From positions 153,527 through 217,526 of the forward strand of contig DIYP01000011.1 in the NCBI GenBank assembly GCA_002427735.1: 64,000 nt of DNA, written 5' to 3'. The DNA comes from Flavobacteriales bacterium UBA6051 (GTDB lineage: Bacteria; Bacteroidota; Bacteroidia; Flavobacteriales_D; Crocinitomicaceae). A program made the position numbers and the translations under genes. The notes below the pieces were generated by a model that was not told the DNA's origin, did no database searches, and saw only the letters and a program-made list of their open reading frames with translations. This document shows, piece after piece, positions 1 through 7,881 of this stretch (position 1 is the first letter of the stretch; each line of letters starts with the position of its first letter).

Positions 1-125
1 CCCCCCCCCTTTCTAATCTGGTTAAGGTTTAGGGCCAAGTCATCCACCTCATCGGGAAGAGCACTTTCCAAATTCGGTGGTTTCTTGTTCAATTTCTGTT
101 CTAAAACTTTTCATTTTTTACTAAT

Positions 126-163
126 TAAAAAAGGGGCTCCATAGAAATGAAGGCCCCTTTTTG
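126..163. terminator. Bidirectional hairpin terminator
   Basis: An A-rich run leads into AAGGGGC, a short loop and GCCCCTT followed by a run of T, so the hairpin reads as an intrinsic terminator on both strands. The gene it serves lies outside the window or is not recognisable in bases 1-125. Confidence 0.6.
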
Positions 164-736
164 ATTGTGTAATTTTAACTATGAAACTAACAAATCAATC
201 GCCTTCGATAATCGAGGTGACAACACAGGCTCGTACTTATTTTGATATGACTTTTCATTGTTTTTTAGACCTTATGACCACAGTATTAATTCTGCACATT
301 CCACCAGCAAAATGAAGAACACGTTTCTTACGCTGAGAATCAACTTGCCAAAATATATTTATACTCTCATTTTCTTAAAGATACAGGTGTTTGCTCTTCA
401 TTTCTTAATATTAATCCGTTACAAAGTTAAAATACTCTATAGGTTAACTAGGGTATTTGTTGGTGAAAATTTTAAAATACCTATGGTTACCCACTTCACT
501 ATGCGCTCTAAAATTCACGTCAAATAATTGATATTCAGTGTCTATAGAAGACTTTTGTGATTAGTTAAATATGTGACATATTCTTCGTGAAACACCATGA
601 ATTATTAATAGTGAACACAGTGATTTTCTTCGAAATCCCGAAAAATAGGTTAGCCTCTTTACCTAATTCAGCAAAGGCAATCGTTCTTATAGTATTGAAG
701 ATTTATCCGATATATATAGGATGAGTCAGTTGCTGC
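164..736. other. Gene-poor stretch
   Basis: No convincing gene, RNA or repeat is visible here. An 89-codon open frame at 258-527 has a composition unlike the neighbouring genes (Leu/Ile/Phe/Lys-rich, no domain) and is most likely chance in AT-rich DNA. Confidence 0.5.
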
Positions 737-1198
737 TTAAATGGGAACTGTTCGGTCTATAGGCTCTTCCAGTGAGATAAAGGTTTCAGTCCTTGTTATA
801 CCTTTAATCTCCTGAATCTTTGTATTTAAAATCTGCATTAAATGATCATTGTCTTTGGCATAGAGTTTTACAAACAACCCGTACACCCCGGTCGTATAAT
901 GGGCTTCTACAACTTCATCAATTCGCTGCAGTTTTGTGACAATGTCTTTGTAATGACTATTTCTATCCATGAATATTCCAACAAATGCGCATGTATGGTA
1001 GCCCAATCTCTTTTCATCCAGATTAACATTGTACCCTTTAATGATACCGGATTTTTTGATTTTAGCAAGTCGTTGATGAATTGCAGCGCTAGTCATGCCC
1101 ACATAGGAAGCAATGTCAGTAACTTTCATTCGAGCATCTCGAATCAGATACTTCAGTATTTTTCTGTCTGTATGGTCAATTGATGGATTCATATTCAA
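737..1198 (-). CDS. Lrp/AsnC family transcriptional regulator
   Basis: The 153-aa product has the standard Lrp/AsnC layout and usual length. An N-terminal winged helix-turn-helix (about residues 8-60, starting with the D-x-x-D-x-x-I-L pattern typical of the family) is followed by an effector-binding RAM/ACT-like domain (about 70-145). Such proteins form dimers to octamers and bind DNA in response to an amino acid. The gene is divergent from asnA across a 213-bp shared intergenic region, the same arrangement as asnC-asnA in enterobacteria, so control of asnA and the downstream decarboxylase in response to asparagine or a related amino acid is a fair inference. Autoregulation is likely for the same reason. 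The ligand cannot be read from sequence. Confidence 0.9.
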   Translation of the reverse strand: MNMNPSIDHTDRKILKYLIRDARMKVTDIASYVGMTSAAIHQRLAKIKKSGIIKGYNVNLDEKRLGYHTCAFVGIFMDRNSHYKDIVTKLQRIDEVVEAHYTTGVYGLFVKLYAKDNDHLMQILNTKIQEIKGITRTETFISLEEPIDRTVPI

Positions 1199-1387
1199 TT
1201 GTTATCATTTTGGAATAATATCACAACGAAGCAGGTTACTTTTGATTCTATAGGAGATTCGTACTTCAACTAATCATTTTTAAGTGACAGGACTAAAATA
1301 ATTAATTAATTTTTAATTATTAAAGTAATGATGGTTATTTAATAATATTTAACCGTTTCAAATGCGTAATGAAATATAATATATAAA

Positions 1388-1395
1388 TAATTTTG
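1388..1395 (+). promoter_or_regulatory. Possible asnA -7 promoter box
   Basis: TAATTTTG fits the Bacteroidota -7 consensus TAnnTTTG and lies 16 nt before the asnA start codon. No good -33 TTG partner is visible at the usual spacing, so the call is weak. Confidence 0.3.
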
Positions 1396-1411
1396 CTCTA
1401 AAATTTACAAA

Positions 1412-2368
1412 ATGAAAACAGTAACTACATCTCGAAGCCTGGCTTACGAATCTATTTTAAACGACGCAAAGCAGTTATTTGAAAATGAATTAAAAGACCG
1501 ATTGAACCTTGTAAAAGTTAATGCACCTCTTTTTGTTCAGAAAAGTTCTGGACTAAATGATGACCTGAATGGTATCGAGAATCCTGTTTCGTTTAAATTG
1601 AATAATGAGAAATTCGAAATTGTCCATTCTCTTGCGAAGTGGAAGCGATGGTATTTAGGAGAGCTGGATGCACCAACTGGTAGCGGAATTGTAGCTGATA
1701 TGAAGGCGATCCGTGCAGATGAGACAATTAGTCCTATTCACTCACATCTTGTAGATCAGTGGGATTGGGAAAAGGTAATTTCGAAATCCGAACGAACTCT
1801 TGAAACACTTGTAGAGCACGGATTGAAGGTCTTTGACACTCTAAAATATACGGAGAGAACGATAGCATTGCGAAGGGGAGAATATCCTGTTTTACCGAAT
1901 GAAATCAAGGTTTTACATAGCGAGGACCTCTTGCAAATGTTTCCTGAACTATCCGCAAAAGAACGTGAAGATGCAGCCGCTGAGTTGTACGGAGCTGTTT
2001 TGCTAATTGGAATCGGAGGAACGCTGTCTTCTGGAGAAGTTCACGACCTAAGAGCTCCTGATTACGATGATTGGTCTACTCCAGATGAAAAAGGAAGACC
2101 AGGTCTCAACGCTGATATAATCGTGTGGGACTCTGTTCGGGAGTTAAGTCTCGAGATCTCCTCAATGGGTGTACGTGTTGACGAAGCAGCATTGGTGCAT
2201 CAACTGTCGCTTTTAGACCTAGAGGATCGAATAAGACTTCCTTTTCACCAAGCACTATTAAATGGTGAATTACCCTATACAATTGGCGGAGGCATCGGAC
2301 AGAGCAGAGTGGCAATGTTCGTAAACAAAAAAAAGACGATCCAGGAGGTTCAATCAATAATCAATTAG
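1412..2368 (+). CDS. asnA: Aspartate-ammonia ligase (AsnA)
   Basis: The 318-aa protein is an ammonia-dependent asparagine synthetase that makes asparagine from aspartate, ammonia and ATP in the cytosol. It has the class II tRNA-synthetase-like fold signatures of AsnA: AKWKRW near residue 75, GIVADMKAIRADE at 92-104, SHLVDQWDWE at 111-120, and the C-terminal GGGIGQSR motif at 292-299. It is slightly shorter than the E. coli enzyme (330 aa). The start is the ATG at 1412. The next gene begins two bases after the stop codon, so translation of the pair is probably coupled. The divergent Lrp/AsnC gene is the likely regulator. Confidence 0.95.
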   Translation: MKTVTTSRSLAYESILNDAKQLFENELKDRLNLVKVNAPLFVQKSSGLNDDLNGIENPVSFKLNNEKFEIVHSLAKWKRWYLGELDAPTGSGIVADMKAIRADETISPIHSHLVDQWDWEKVISKSERTLETLVEHGLKVFDTLKYTERTIALRRGEYPVLPNEIKVLHSEDLLQMFPELSAKEREDAAAELYGAVLLIGIGGTLSSGEVHDLRAPDYDDWSTPDEKGRPGLNADIIVWDSVRELSLEISSMGVRVDEAALVHQLSLLDLEDRIRLPFHQALLNGELPYTIGGGIGQSRVAMFVNKKKTIQEVQSIIN

Positions 2369-2370
2369 AA

Positions 2371-3498
2371 ATGAAACTTAAATACGAAACGGAAGAAAAG
2401 CTTCAATCCCTCCTGGAGAACATTCGGCAAAACAGCGACAAAATGCTGGGGTATCCGTTGAATAAGAAGTTTGATTATTCAGCGTTATATCCATTTCTCA
2501 GTTATACCATAAACAATGCTGGTGACCCGTACGAACTTTCTTCGCTTGGTACAAATACAATGGAAATCGAACGATCAGTTCTGAACTTTTTTGCAACACT
2601 TTTCAATGCACCGGAAAAGAACTGGTGGGGATATGTGAACCACGGCGGATCCGAAGGAAACCTATATGGATTGTATTTGGCTCGTGAGTGCTTTCCTAAT
2701 GGAATTGTTTACTACTGTGAAAGTGCGCACTACTCTGCACAGAAGAATATTCGATTGTTGAACCTACCTTCCGTGGTGATTAAATCGCAACCGAATGGAG
2801 AAATTGACTACGATGATCTGGAGTATTCATTGAGAGTTAACCGCCATAAACCCGCTATAATTTTTGCAACTGCAGGTACAACTATGACAGAGGCACGTGA
2901 TAGCGTAGACAACATTCAGGATATTCTGAGAGAGCTTCGAATCTCTAACAAGTATATTCATGTTGACGCTGCGCTATCCGGAATGATATACCCTTTTCTT
3001 GAGAATCGCCCAAGGTTTGCATTCGAGACAGGAATTGACAGTATCTCTGTAAGCGGTCATAAGTTTTTGGGGTCACCATTACCTTGCGGGGTGGTGATCG
3101 CAAAGAAAAGCAACCGAGACAAAATCGCACAGAAGATTCCTTATATCGATAGTGTTGACGCAACCATTGCTGGGTCAAGAAATGGTATAACACCATTAAT
3201 TCTGTGGTATGCGATTCAAATAATCAAGGAAGAAGGACCGCAAAAATATGTTGAGAGTTGTATACGAACTGCAGAATATGCAGAGGCTCGGCTAAGAGAA
3301 GAAGGCATTGCAGCATGGAGAAACCCTGATGCAATAACAGTAGTCTTTCCAAAACCAGAACCTGCGATTTGTAAGAAGTGGCAACTGGCAGTTCAGGAAG
3401 ACATTGCTCATTTAATTGCAATGCCAGACGTTACAAAGGAGAAAATTGATGCTTTCGTAAATGACTTAATTGTGGAGACAGCTACCGTTACAGCATGA
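2371..3498 (+). CDS. hdc: PLP-dependent histidine decarboxylase-type enzyme
   Basis: This 375-aa group II pyridoxal-phosphate decarboxylase matches bacterial PLP-type histidine decarboxylases in length and motifs: GGSEGN at 92-97, His120 (HYS) as the expected ring-stacking residue, HVDAALSG with Asp199 binding the pyridine nitrogen, and the SVSGHK segment with Lys231 as the Schiff-base lysine, followed by PLPCGVV. Histidine to histamine plus CO2 is the best guess. Other group II amino-acid decarboxylases of this size cannot be excluded, and the link to asnA leaves open another substrate. It sits two bases after asnA in one transcription unit. A decarboxylase coupled to an asparagine synthetase is unusual; acid stress or a small-molecule pathway are possible roles. 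Confidence 0.75.
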   Translation: MKLKYETEEKLQSLLENIRQNSDKMLGYPLNKKFDYSALYPFLSYTINNAGDPYELSSLGTNTMEIERSVLNFFATLFNAPEKNWWGYVNHGGSEGNLYGLYLARECFPNGIVYYCESAHYSAQKNIRLLNLPSVVIKSQPNGEIDYDDLEYSLRVNRHKPAIIFATAGTTMTEARDSVDNIQDILRELRISNKYIHVDAALSGMIYPFLENRPRFAFETGIDSISVSGHKFLGSPLPCGVVIAKKSNRDKIAQKIPYIDSVDATIAGSRNGITPLILWYAIQIIKEEGPQKYVESCIRTAEYAEARLREEGIAAWRNPDAITVVFPKPEPAICKKWQLAVQEDIAHLIAMPDVTKEKIDAFVNDLIVETATVTA

Positions 3499-3576
3499 GA
3501 GGTACTGATTTTTGAATTTTTACAAGAGATAGCCGGACTTTAAAATTTTATTCTAACCTTTACGGTTCTGAAAGTT

Positions 3577-3639
3577 ATGATTAACAGAATGGCGACATAT
3601 TTTACGTTTGATTTTTTTCCGATTTCAACTCGGGAGTAG
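3577..3639 (+). CDS. pheL: Phe/Tyr-rich leader peptide 1 of aromatic operon
   Basis: ATG at 3577 opens a 20-codon frame whose middle reads Y-F-T-F-D-F-F (Tyr8, Phe9, Phe11, Phe13, Phe14), ending in TAG at 3637-3639. It lies 24 nt before an intrinsic terminator and upstream of pheA. This layout matches ribosome-mediated attenuation of phenylalanine biosynthesis, as in enterobacterial pheL. A GGGAGTAG segment at 3632-3639, overlapping the stop codon, can pair (six Watson-Crick and two G-U pairs) with CTGCTCTC at 3667-3674 in the 5' half of the terminator. This gives a plausible antiterminator when the ribosome stalls on the Phe codons. Too short for standard gene calling. Confidence 0.7.
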   Translation: MINRMATYFTFDFFPISTRE

Positions 3640-3662
3640 TCGTCTTATAAATAAAACTTTAG

Positions 3663-3695
3663 AAGCCTGCTCTCATTGAAGCAGGCTTTTTTTTT
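3663..3695 (+). terminator. Attenuator terminator 1 (or hdc terminator)
   Basis: An 8-bp stem AAGCCTGC (3663-3670) / GCAGGCTT (3681-3688) is followed by nine T residues. It may end the asnA-hdc transcript, and together with the Phe-rich leader peptide just upstream it is well placed to attenuate the aromatic operon. Confidence 0.85.
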
Positions 3696-3706
3696 GAATT
3701 TGAATT

Positions 3707-3763
3707 ATGAACATGATGTATACACACGGGTATTTATTTTTTATCACTGATCACAGTGATTAG
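3707..3763 (+). CDS. Tyr/Phe-containing leader peptide 2
   Basis: ATG at 3707 opens an 18-codon frame with Tyr5, Tyr9, Phe11 and Phe12, ending in TAG at 3761-3763. The last codons form a perfect hairpin: ATCACTG and CAGTGAT around an ATCA loop at 3743-3760. GGGAGA at 3763-3768, next to the stop codon, is complementary to TCTCCC at 3793-3798 in the following terminator. A ribosome finishing at the stop would mask GGGAGA and favour termination; one stalled at the Tyr/Phe codons would leave it free to antiterminate. This is the second such unit in the same leader. Confidence 0.6.
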   Translation: MNMMYTHGYLFFITDHSD

Positions 3764-3790
3764 GGAGATTTGTGTTTATGAATTAATAGA

Positions 3791-3819
3791 CCTCTCCCGA
3801 AAAGGAGAGGTTTTTTTTT
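3791..3819 (+). terminator. Attenuator terminator 2, directly before pheA
   Basis: CCTCTCC (3791-3797) and GGAGAGG (3804-3810) form a 7-bp stem with a 6-nt loop, followed by nine T residues. The T run ends 8 nt before the pheA start codon. No upstream gene needs a terminator here, because 3663-3695 already serves hdc, so a regulatory role as an attenuator is the natural reading. Confidence 0.85.
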
Positions 3820-3827
3820 GAGTTAAA

Positions 3828-4664
3828 ATGAAGAACAGAGAAAGAATAGCAATTCAGGGTATTAAGGGGGCTTTCCATGAGGAGGCAGCTAGAAAGTTAT
3901 TTGGACATGAGATAGAAATCGTTGAGTGCTTGGAGTTTCAAGACGAAATAAAAGCTCTTGAATCAAGAATGGCAGATTACGCTGTTATGGCCATTGAAAA
4001 TACAATTTCCGGAACTATCCTAAACAATTATGAACTAATCAGGAAGTCGGGAGTCTCTATCATTGGAGAAACCACCATCCGGATCAGGCAACATTTAGGT
4101 GGGGTCCCAGGTGCAACGTTAGAAAATCTGCGAGAGGTGAAGTCGCATTATATGGCACTTAATCAATGTCGAAATTTCTTCAATAAATATCCACAAATCA
4201 AACTGGTGGAGAGTCAAGATACAGCGCTGTCAATTAAAGATGTAGCACTGGAAAATCATAAATCTTCCGCCGCTATTGGAAGCGAGCTAGCCATAAAGGA
4301 ATACGGATTGGAGTTGATTGCAAAAGATCTTCAAGCGAATGACTCGAACTACACACGTTTTGGAGTGTTACAATTGAAAAAGTATCAAGATGTCGGAAAC
4401 AAGTTGAGTTTATCCATGATACTGAAGCACGAGAGTGGGACATTGGCAAAGACGCTAAACAAGCTACATCAACTCGAAGTGAACCTCACGAAAATTGAGT
4501 CTGTTCCAATTGTTGGAGAACCTTTCCGCTATCGATTTTACCTGGATCTGATCATTCCAAATGAATACAGTTTTGGAAAAACCATTGAATCAATTAATCC
4601 TCTTACAGACGAATTGAAGGTATTGGGAAGGTATAAAAGTGAACCATTAAAAAAGACATCATGA
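3828..4664 (+). CDS. pheA: Prephenate dehydratase (PheA)
   Basis: The 278-aa monofunctional prephenate dehydratase converts prephenate to phenylpyruvate in the phenylalanine pathway. The catalytic domain (about 5-185) shows AIENTISG at 55-62 and the NYTRF motif at 174-178, which includes the conserved catalytic Thr-Arg-Phe. A C-terminal ACT domain (about 192-270, with an ESVP segment where ESRP is usual) should bind phenylalanine for feedback inhibition. There is no N-terminal chorismate mutase; that activity is fused to the DAHP synthase two genes on. The ATG at 3828 follows a terminator T run by 8 nt, so expression depends on read-through at the attenuators. It overlaps the next gene by 4 nt (ATGA). 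Confidence 0.95.
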   Translation: MKNRERIAIQGIKGAFHEEAARKLFGHEIEIVECLEFQDEIKALESRMADYAVMAIENTISGTILNNYELIRKSGVSIIGETTIRIRQHLGGVPGATLENLREVKSHYMALNQCRNFFNKYPQIKLVESQDTALSIKDVALENHKSSAAIGSELAIKEYGLELIAKDLQANDSNYTRFGVLQLKKYQDVGNKLSLSMILKHESGTLAKTLNKLHQLEVNLTKIESVPIVGEPFRYRFYLDLIIPNEYSFGKTIESINPLTDELKVLGRYKSEPLKKTS

Positions 4665-5845
4665 AACAAGCGGAAAGAATGGACAACATTGGGGAGTACT
4701 ACTTCTCAAAAAAGATGAAAGAGATAAAAGAACTAATCGAAGGGGGGAATCCCATTATTAATTTAGGGATTGGTAACCCCGATCTTTCTCCACCTGTTGC
4801 GGCTATTGACAAGTTAAGAATGACTGCTCTTTTTGGGAAAGCCAACCAATATCAGAGTTATCGAGGTATTGATGAGTTAAGGGAAAGCATATCGGATTGG
4901 TCCGAAACGATTTATGACATATCGTTAGATCCGTCATCCGAAATTCTTCCGTTAATTGGGTCAAAGGAAGGGATTCTTCACATCACACAGGCTTTTGTAA
5001 ATCCTGATGAAGAAGTCTTGGTTCCGAACCCGGGATACCCATCATACCGTTCAATTTCATCAATGCTTGGCGCAGCTATTGTGGAATACTCAATAGGACC
5101 AACGGAACACAACTTTGTCGAGGATATAGCAACGAAGATCAGTTCTGAAACAAAAATTATTTGGTTGAATTTTCCTCACATGCCAACCGGTGTAATGCCA
5201 ACTAAGGAAGAAATTCAGGTCGTGGTAAATCTAGCTCGAAAGCATCGAATTCTGGTTGTAAATGACAATCCATATAGTACTATTCTGCGAAACGACTTTT
5301 TTAGCATTTTCCAATTAGAAGGAGCCAAAGAAGTCTGTTTGGAAATGAATTCATTGAGCAAGTCGCATAACATGGCTGGCTGGAGAGTTGGTTGGCTATC
5401 TGGTAGGAAAGAACTGGTTGACATCGTATTAAAAGCGAAAAGCAATGTTGATTCAGGAATGTACTGGTCAATACAACAGGGAGCAGCTGAAGCACTGAAG
5501 GAATCGATTCCCTGGATTACGAGCTTAAATCATGAATATTCAAAACGGCTCTACTCGATGTGGAAATTACTGGACGAAATAGGCTGTACATATTCTAAAG
5601 ATGCAAGTGGAATGTTTGTTTGGGCAAAAATTCCCGAAGGTTATGAAGATGGAGACCAACTGGCTGATGAACTTCTTTACGAATCGGGAATTTTTGTAGC
5701 ACCCGGTCACATATTTGGTTCAAATGGTATCGAATACATCAGGTGCTCACTTTGCGTGCCTCAGGAAGAAATAAAAAAAGCAGTAAAACGAATACAAAAT
5801 ATAAAAAATGGGAAGAAAGCAAGAATGGTCACTATTACCGGATAA
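4661..5845 (+). CDS. Class I/II aminotransferase (aromatic pathway)
   Basis: This 394-aa fold-type I PLP aminotransferase has the PLP lysine in SLSKSHNMAGWRVGW (Lys234) and an aspartate in NDNPYS near residue 201 for the pyridine nitrogen. It overlaps pheA by 4 nt and the DAHP synthase by 38 nt, so it probably transaminates phenylpyruvate and/or 4-hydroxyphenylpyruvate, or prephenate. Sequence alone does not separate these from an LL-diaminopimelate-type enzyme. Oddity: the widely conserved NPTG signature reads MPTG (NFPHMPTG, near residue 170), replacing the Asn that usually contacts the PLP hydroxyl. Confidence 0.85.
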   Translation: MKQAERMDNIGEYYFSKKMKEIKELIEGGNPIINLGIGNPDLSPPVAAIDKLRMTALFGKANQYQSYRGIDELRESISDWSETIYDISLDPSSEILPLIGSKEGILHITQAFVNPDEEVLVPNPGYPSYRSISSMLGAAIVEYSIGPTEHNFVEDIATKISSETKIIWLNFPHMPTGVMPTKEEIQVVVNLARKHRILVVNDNPYSTILRNDFFSIFQLEGAKEVCLEMNSLSKSHNMAGWRVGWLSGRKELVDIVLKAKSNVDSGMYWSIQQGAAEALKESIPWITSLNHEYSKRLYSMWKLLDEIGCTYSKDASGMFVWAKIPEGYEDGDQLADELLYESGIFVAPGHIFGSNGIEYIRCSLCVPQEEIKKAVKRIQNIKNGKKARMVTITG

Positions 5846-6890
5846 TCAACCGTTAATAATAGCAGGACCTTGTAGTGCCGAATCAGAAAATCAAGTGATT
5901 GAGACGGCAAAAAGACTAAAAGAAGATCATCGTGTGAATGTATATCGGGCGGGTGTCTGGAAGCCGAGGACCCGTCCCGGGAGTTTTGAAGGTCATGGAA
6001 GCATTGCATTGGAATGGTTGAAATCTGTTAAATCGGAGGTTGGCCTTCCGGTAACAATAGAAGTTGCAAATGTCAAGCACGTGTATGAAAGCTTGAAGGC
6101 AGGAATTGATATATTATGGATTGGTGCGCGTACAACTGCCAATCCTTTCGCCGTTCAGGAAATAGCCGATGCCCTGAAAGGAGTGGATGTTCCTGTCATG
6201 GTAAAGAATCCGGTGAACCCAGATGTCGCACTTTGGATGGGAGCGATTGAGCGTCTTCAAAAGAGCGGAATCTCTAATATCGGAGCCATTCACCGCGGTG
6301 TAAGTCAATTCAAAGAATCTACTTATCGTAATAAACCTGAATGGCAAATGGCTATTCGATTAAGAGAGAATATGCCAGACATCCCATTGATAAATGACCC
6401 AAGCCACATTACGGGTAATAGAGAGTTGGTATACAGTATCGCGCAAACTGCTCTAGATCTGAATTTTGATGGATTGATGATTGAAACGCACCCGGATCCC
6501 GATAATGCCTGGAGTGATGCGGCTCAACAAGTTACACCGCAGCAACTGAAACTAATTCTGGATAGATTAATTATTCGTAAAGAAGTAGCACCGGAAGAGG
6601 TTGCTAAAAATATTGATGAATTACGAGAATCAATTAATTATATCGACGATCAAATCCTGGAACTGCTCAAATACAGAATGAACGTTTCGGAAGATATAGC
6701 GCTGTTTAAGCAAGCCAATAACCTGACCATTTTTCAGGAAGACCGATGGAACGAATTGCTTAGAAAAAACAAGGTAAAGGGCTCTGAACTTGGTATGAAA
6801 GCAACTTTTATTTCGAAAATCTATCATGCAATTCATCAGGAGTCCATTGATCGTCAGAGCAAAATAATTAACAATGAAATTAAAGTATAA
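5808..6890 (+). CDS. DAHP synthase fused to C-terminal chorismate mutase
   Basis: The 360-aa bifunctional enzyme catalyses the first shikimate step (phosphoenolpyruvate plus erythrose 4-phosphate to DAHP) and the chorismate-to-prephenate rearrangement. Residues about 10-255 form a type I-beta (KDO8P-synthase-like) DAHP synthase with IIAGPCSAES, YRAGVWKPRTRP and WIGARTT motifs. Residues about 270-350 are an AroQ-type chorismate mutase, all helical, beginning DELRESINYIDDQ. The CM domain is C-terminal, as known for several Bacteroidota enzymes, whereas the Bacillus enzyme carries it at the N-terminus. Prephenate binding to the CM domain is a common feedback mechanism in this family. It overlaps the preceding gene by 38 nt and aroB by 17 nt. 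Confidence 0.93.
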   Translation: MGRKQEWSLLPDNQPLIIAGPCSAESENQVIETAKRLKEDHRVNVYRAGVWKPRTRPGSFEGHGSIALEWLKSVKSEVGLPVTIEVANVKHVYESLKAGIDILWIGARTTANPFAVQEIADALKGVDVPVMVKNPVNPDVALWMGAIERLQKSGISNIGAIHRGVSQFKESTYRNKPEWQMAIRLRENMPDIPLINDPSHITGNRELVYSIAQTALDLNFDGLMIETHPDPDNAWSDAAQQVTPQQLKLILDRLIIRKEVAPEEVAKNIDELRESINYIDDQILELLKYRMNVSEDIALFKQANNLTIFQEDRWNELLRKNKVKGSELGMKATFISKIYHAIHQESIDRQSKIINNEIKV

Positions 6891-7881
6891 AAATACAGAA
6901 GTAGTGATTTGCTCGTCGGAATTGAAAGGGTCTATTGAAACACTTTTCGAGCATCCTAAAGCAGTTTATCTGGTCGACGAGAATGTATATGACTTGTATC
7001 CTGATCTCTATTCCCAAGTTGTTGAGCGCATCATTAAGGTAAAAGCCAGTGAATCCTCAAAAAGTTTAAGAAATGTCGAAGCAATTATCGAAACCCTCAT
7101 CGAGAAAGAACTGGACCGCTCCGCATTTCTTGTGGGAGTGGGAGGAGGTGTTGTTTGCGACCTAACGGGTTTTGTTGCTTCCATCTACAAGAGGGGAGTT
7201 AAGTTTGCTCTCGTTCCAACGACCCTTTTAGCCCAGGTTGATGCATCCATTGGTGGTAAGAATGGTGTAAACGCTGCTCACGCAAAAAATATGATTGGAA
7301 CAATCATACAGCCCGAATTTATATGGATCAATATAAGGTTCTTACTTTCCTTATCAGATCAGGAATTTAATAGTGGCTTGGCAGAAGTTGTTAAGCATGC
7401 ATGCATCAAATCTAAGGCGTACTTCAAGTTTCTGGAAGAAAACATTCATTCAATCAAAAAACGAAGTCTCACTCAACTCGAATTTATCATTTGCCAATCT
7501 GTGGCCATAAAATCCAATGTGGTTGAGAGTGATGAAATAGAATCAGGTCCTCGCAAAGTTCTGAATTTTGGTCATACCTATGGACACGCAATTGAAGTGT
7601 CTACTGGAATTCCGCATGGTTACGCTGTAAGTTTGGGAATGGTACTAGCGAACGAAATCGGGCATGCAATGTTCGATCTGAATGAAGCTGTGGGCACAAG
7701 AGTTCAACGACTTCTTGAAGCCATTGAATTACCCGTAGCAATTGACCATTTTAATAAGGAAGAACTAATTGCTGCCATTTACGCTGATAAGAAGCGAAAT
7801 GGAAATGTCATTGACTTTGTGATCTTAAAGGATATTGGTTCGGCACAAATCCAAAAAATTGATCTATGTGCGCTCAAGTAA
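6874..7881 (+). CDS. aroB: 3-dehydroquinate synthase (AroB)
   Basis: The 335-aa NAD- and metal-dependent enzyme converts DAHP to 3-dehydroquinate, the second shikimate step. It shows the nucleotide-binding GVGGGVVCDLTG at 88-99, PTTLLAQVDASIGGKNGVN at 115-133, the metal-ligand segment GLAEVVKH near 168, and NFGHTYGHAIE near 231-241. It is somewhat shorter than E. coli AroB (362 aa) but has all core motifs. Its start lies inside the 3' end of the DAHP synthase gene (17-nt overlap) and its own end overlaps aroA by 16 nt, consistent with one coupled operon. Confidence 0.95.
   Translation: MKLKYKNTEVVICSSELKGSIETLFEHPKAVYLVDENVYDLYPDLYSQVVERIIKVKASESSKSLRNVEAIIETLIEKELDRSAFLVGVGGGVVCDLTGFVASIYKRGVKFALVPTTLLAQVDASIGGKNGVNAAHAKNMIGTIIQPEFIWINIRFLLSLSDQEFNSGLAEVVKHACIKSKAYFKFLEENIHSIKKRSLTQLEFIICQSVAIKSNVVESDEIESGPRKVLNFGHTYGHAIEVSTGIPHGYAVSLGMVLANEIGHAMFDLNEAVGTRVQRLLEAIELPVAIDHFNKEELIAAIYADKKRNGNVIDFVILKDIGSAQIQKIDLCALK

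Noticed and set aside
1..125. Possible start of a minus-strand gene running off the left edge (frame with KKPPNLESALPDEVDDL)
   Set aside because: The frame looks protein-like but has no ATG, is preceded by a stop, and ends in a homopolymer C run at the window edge, so it cannot be supported.
258..527. 89-codon plus-strand open frame
   Set aside because: Low-complexity composition, no domain or ribosome site, and AT-rich surroundings make chance likely.
3663..3695. Simple hdc terminator only
   Set aside because: It may end hdc transcripts, but the Phe-rich short frame just upstream with matching pairing makes a pure terminator reading incomplete; kept as attenuator terminator.
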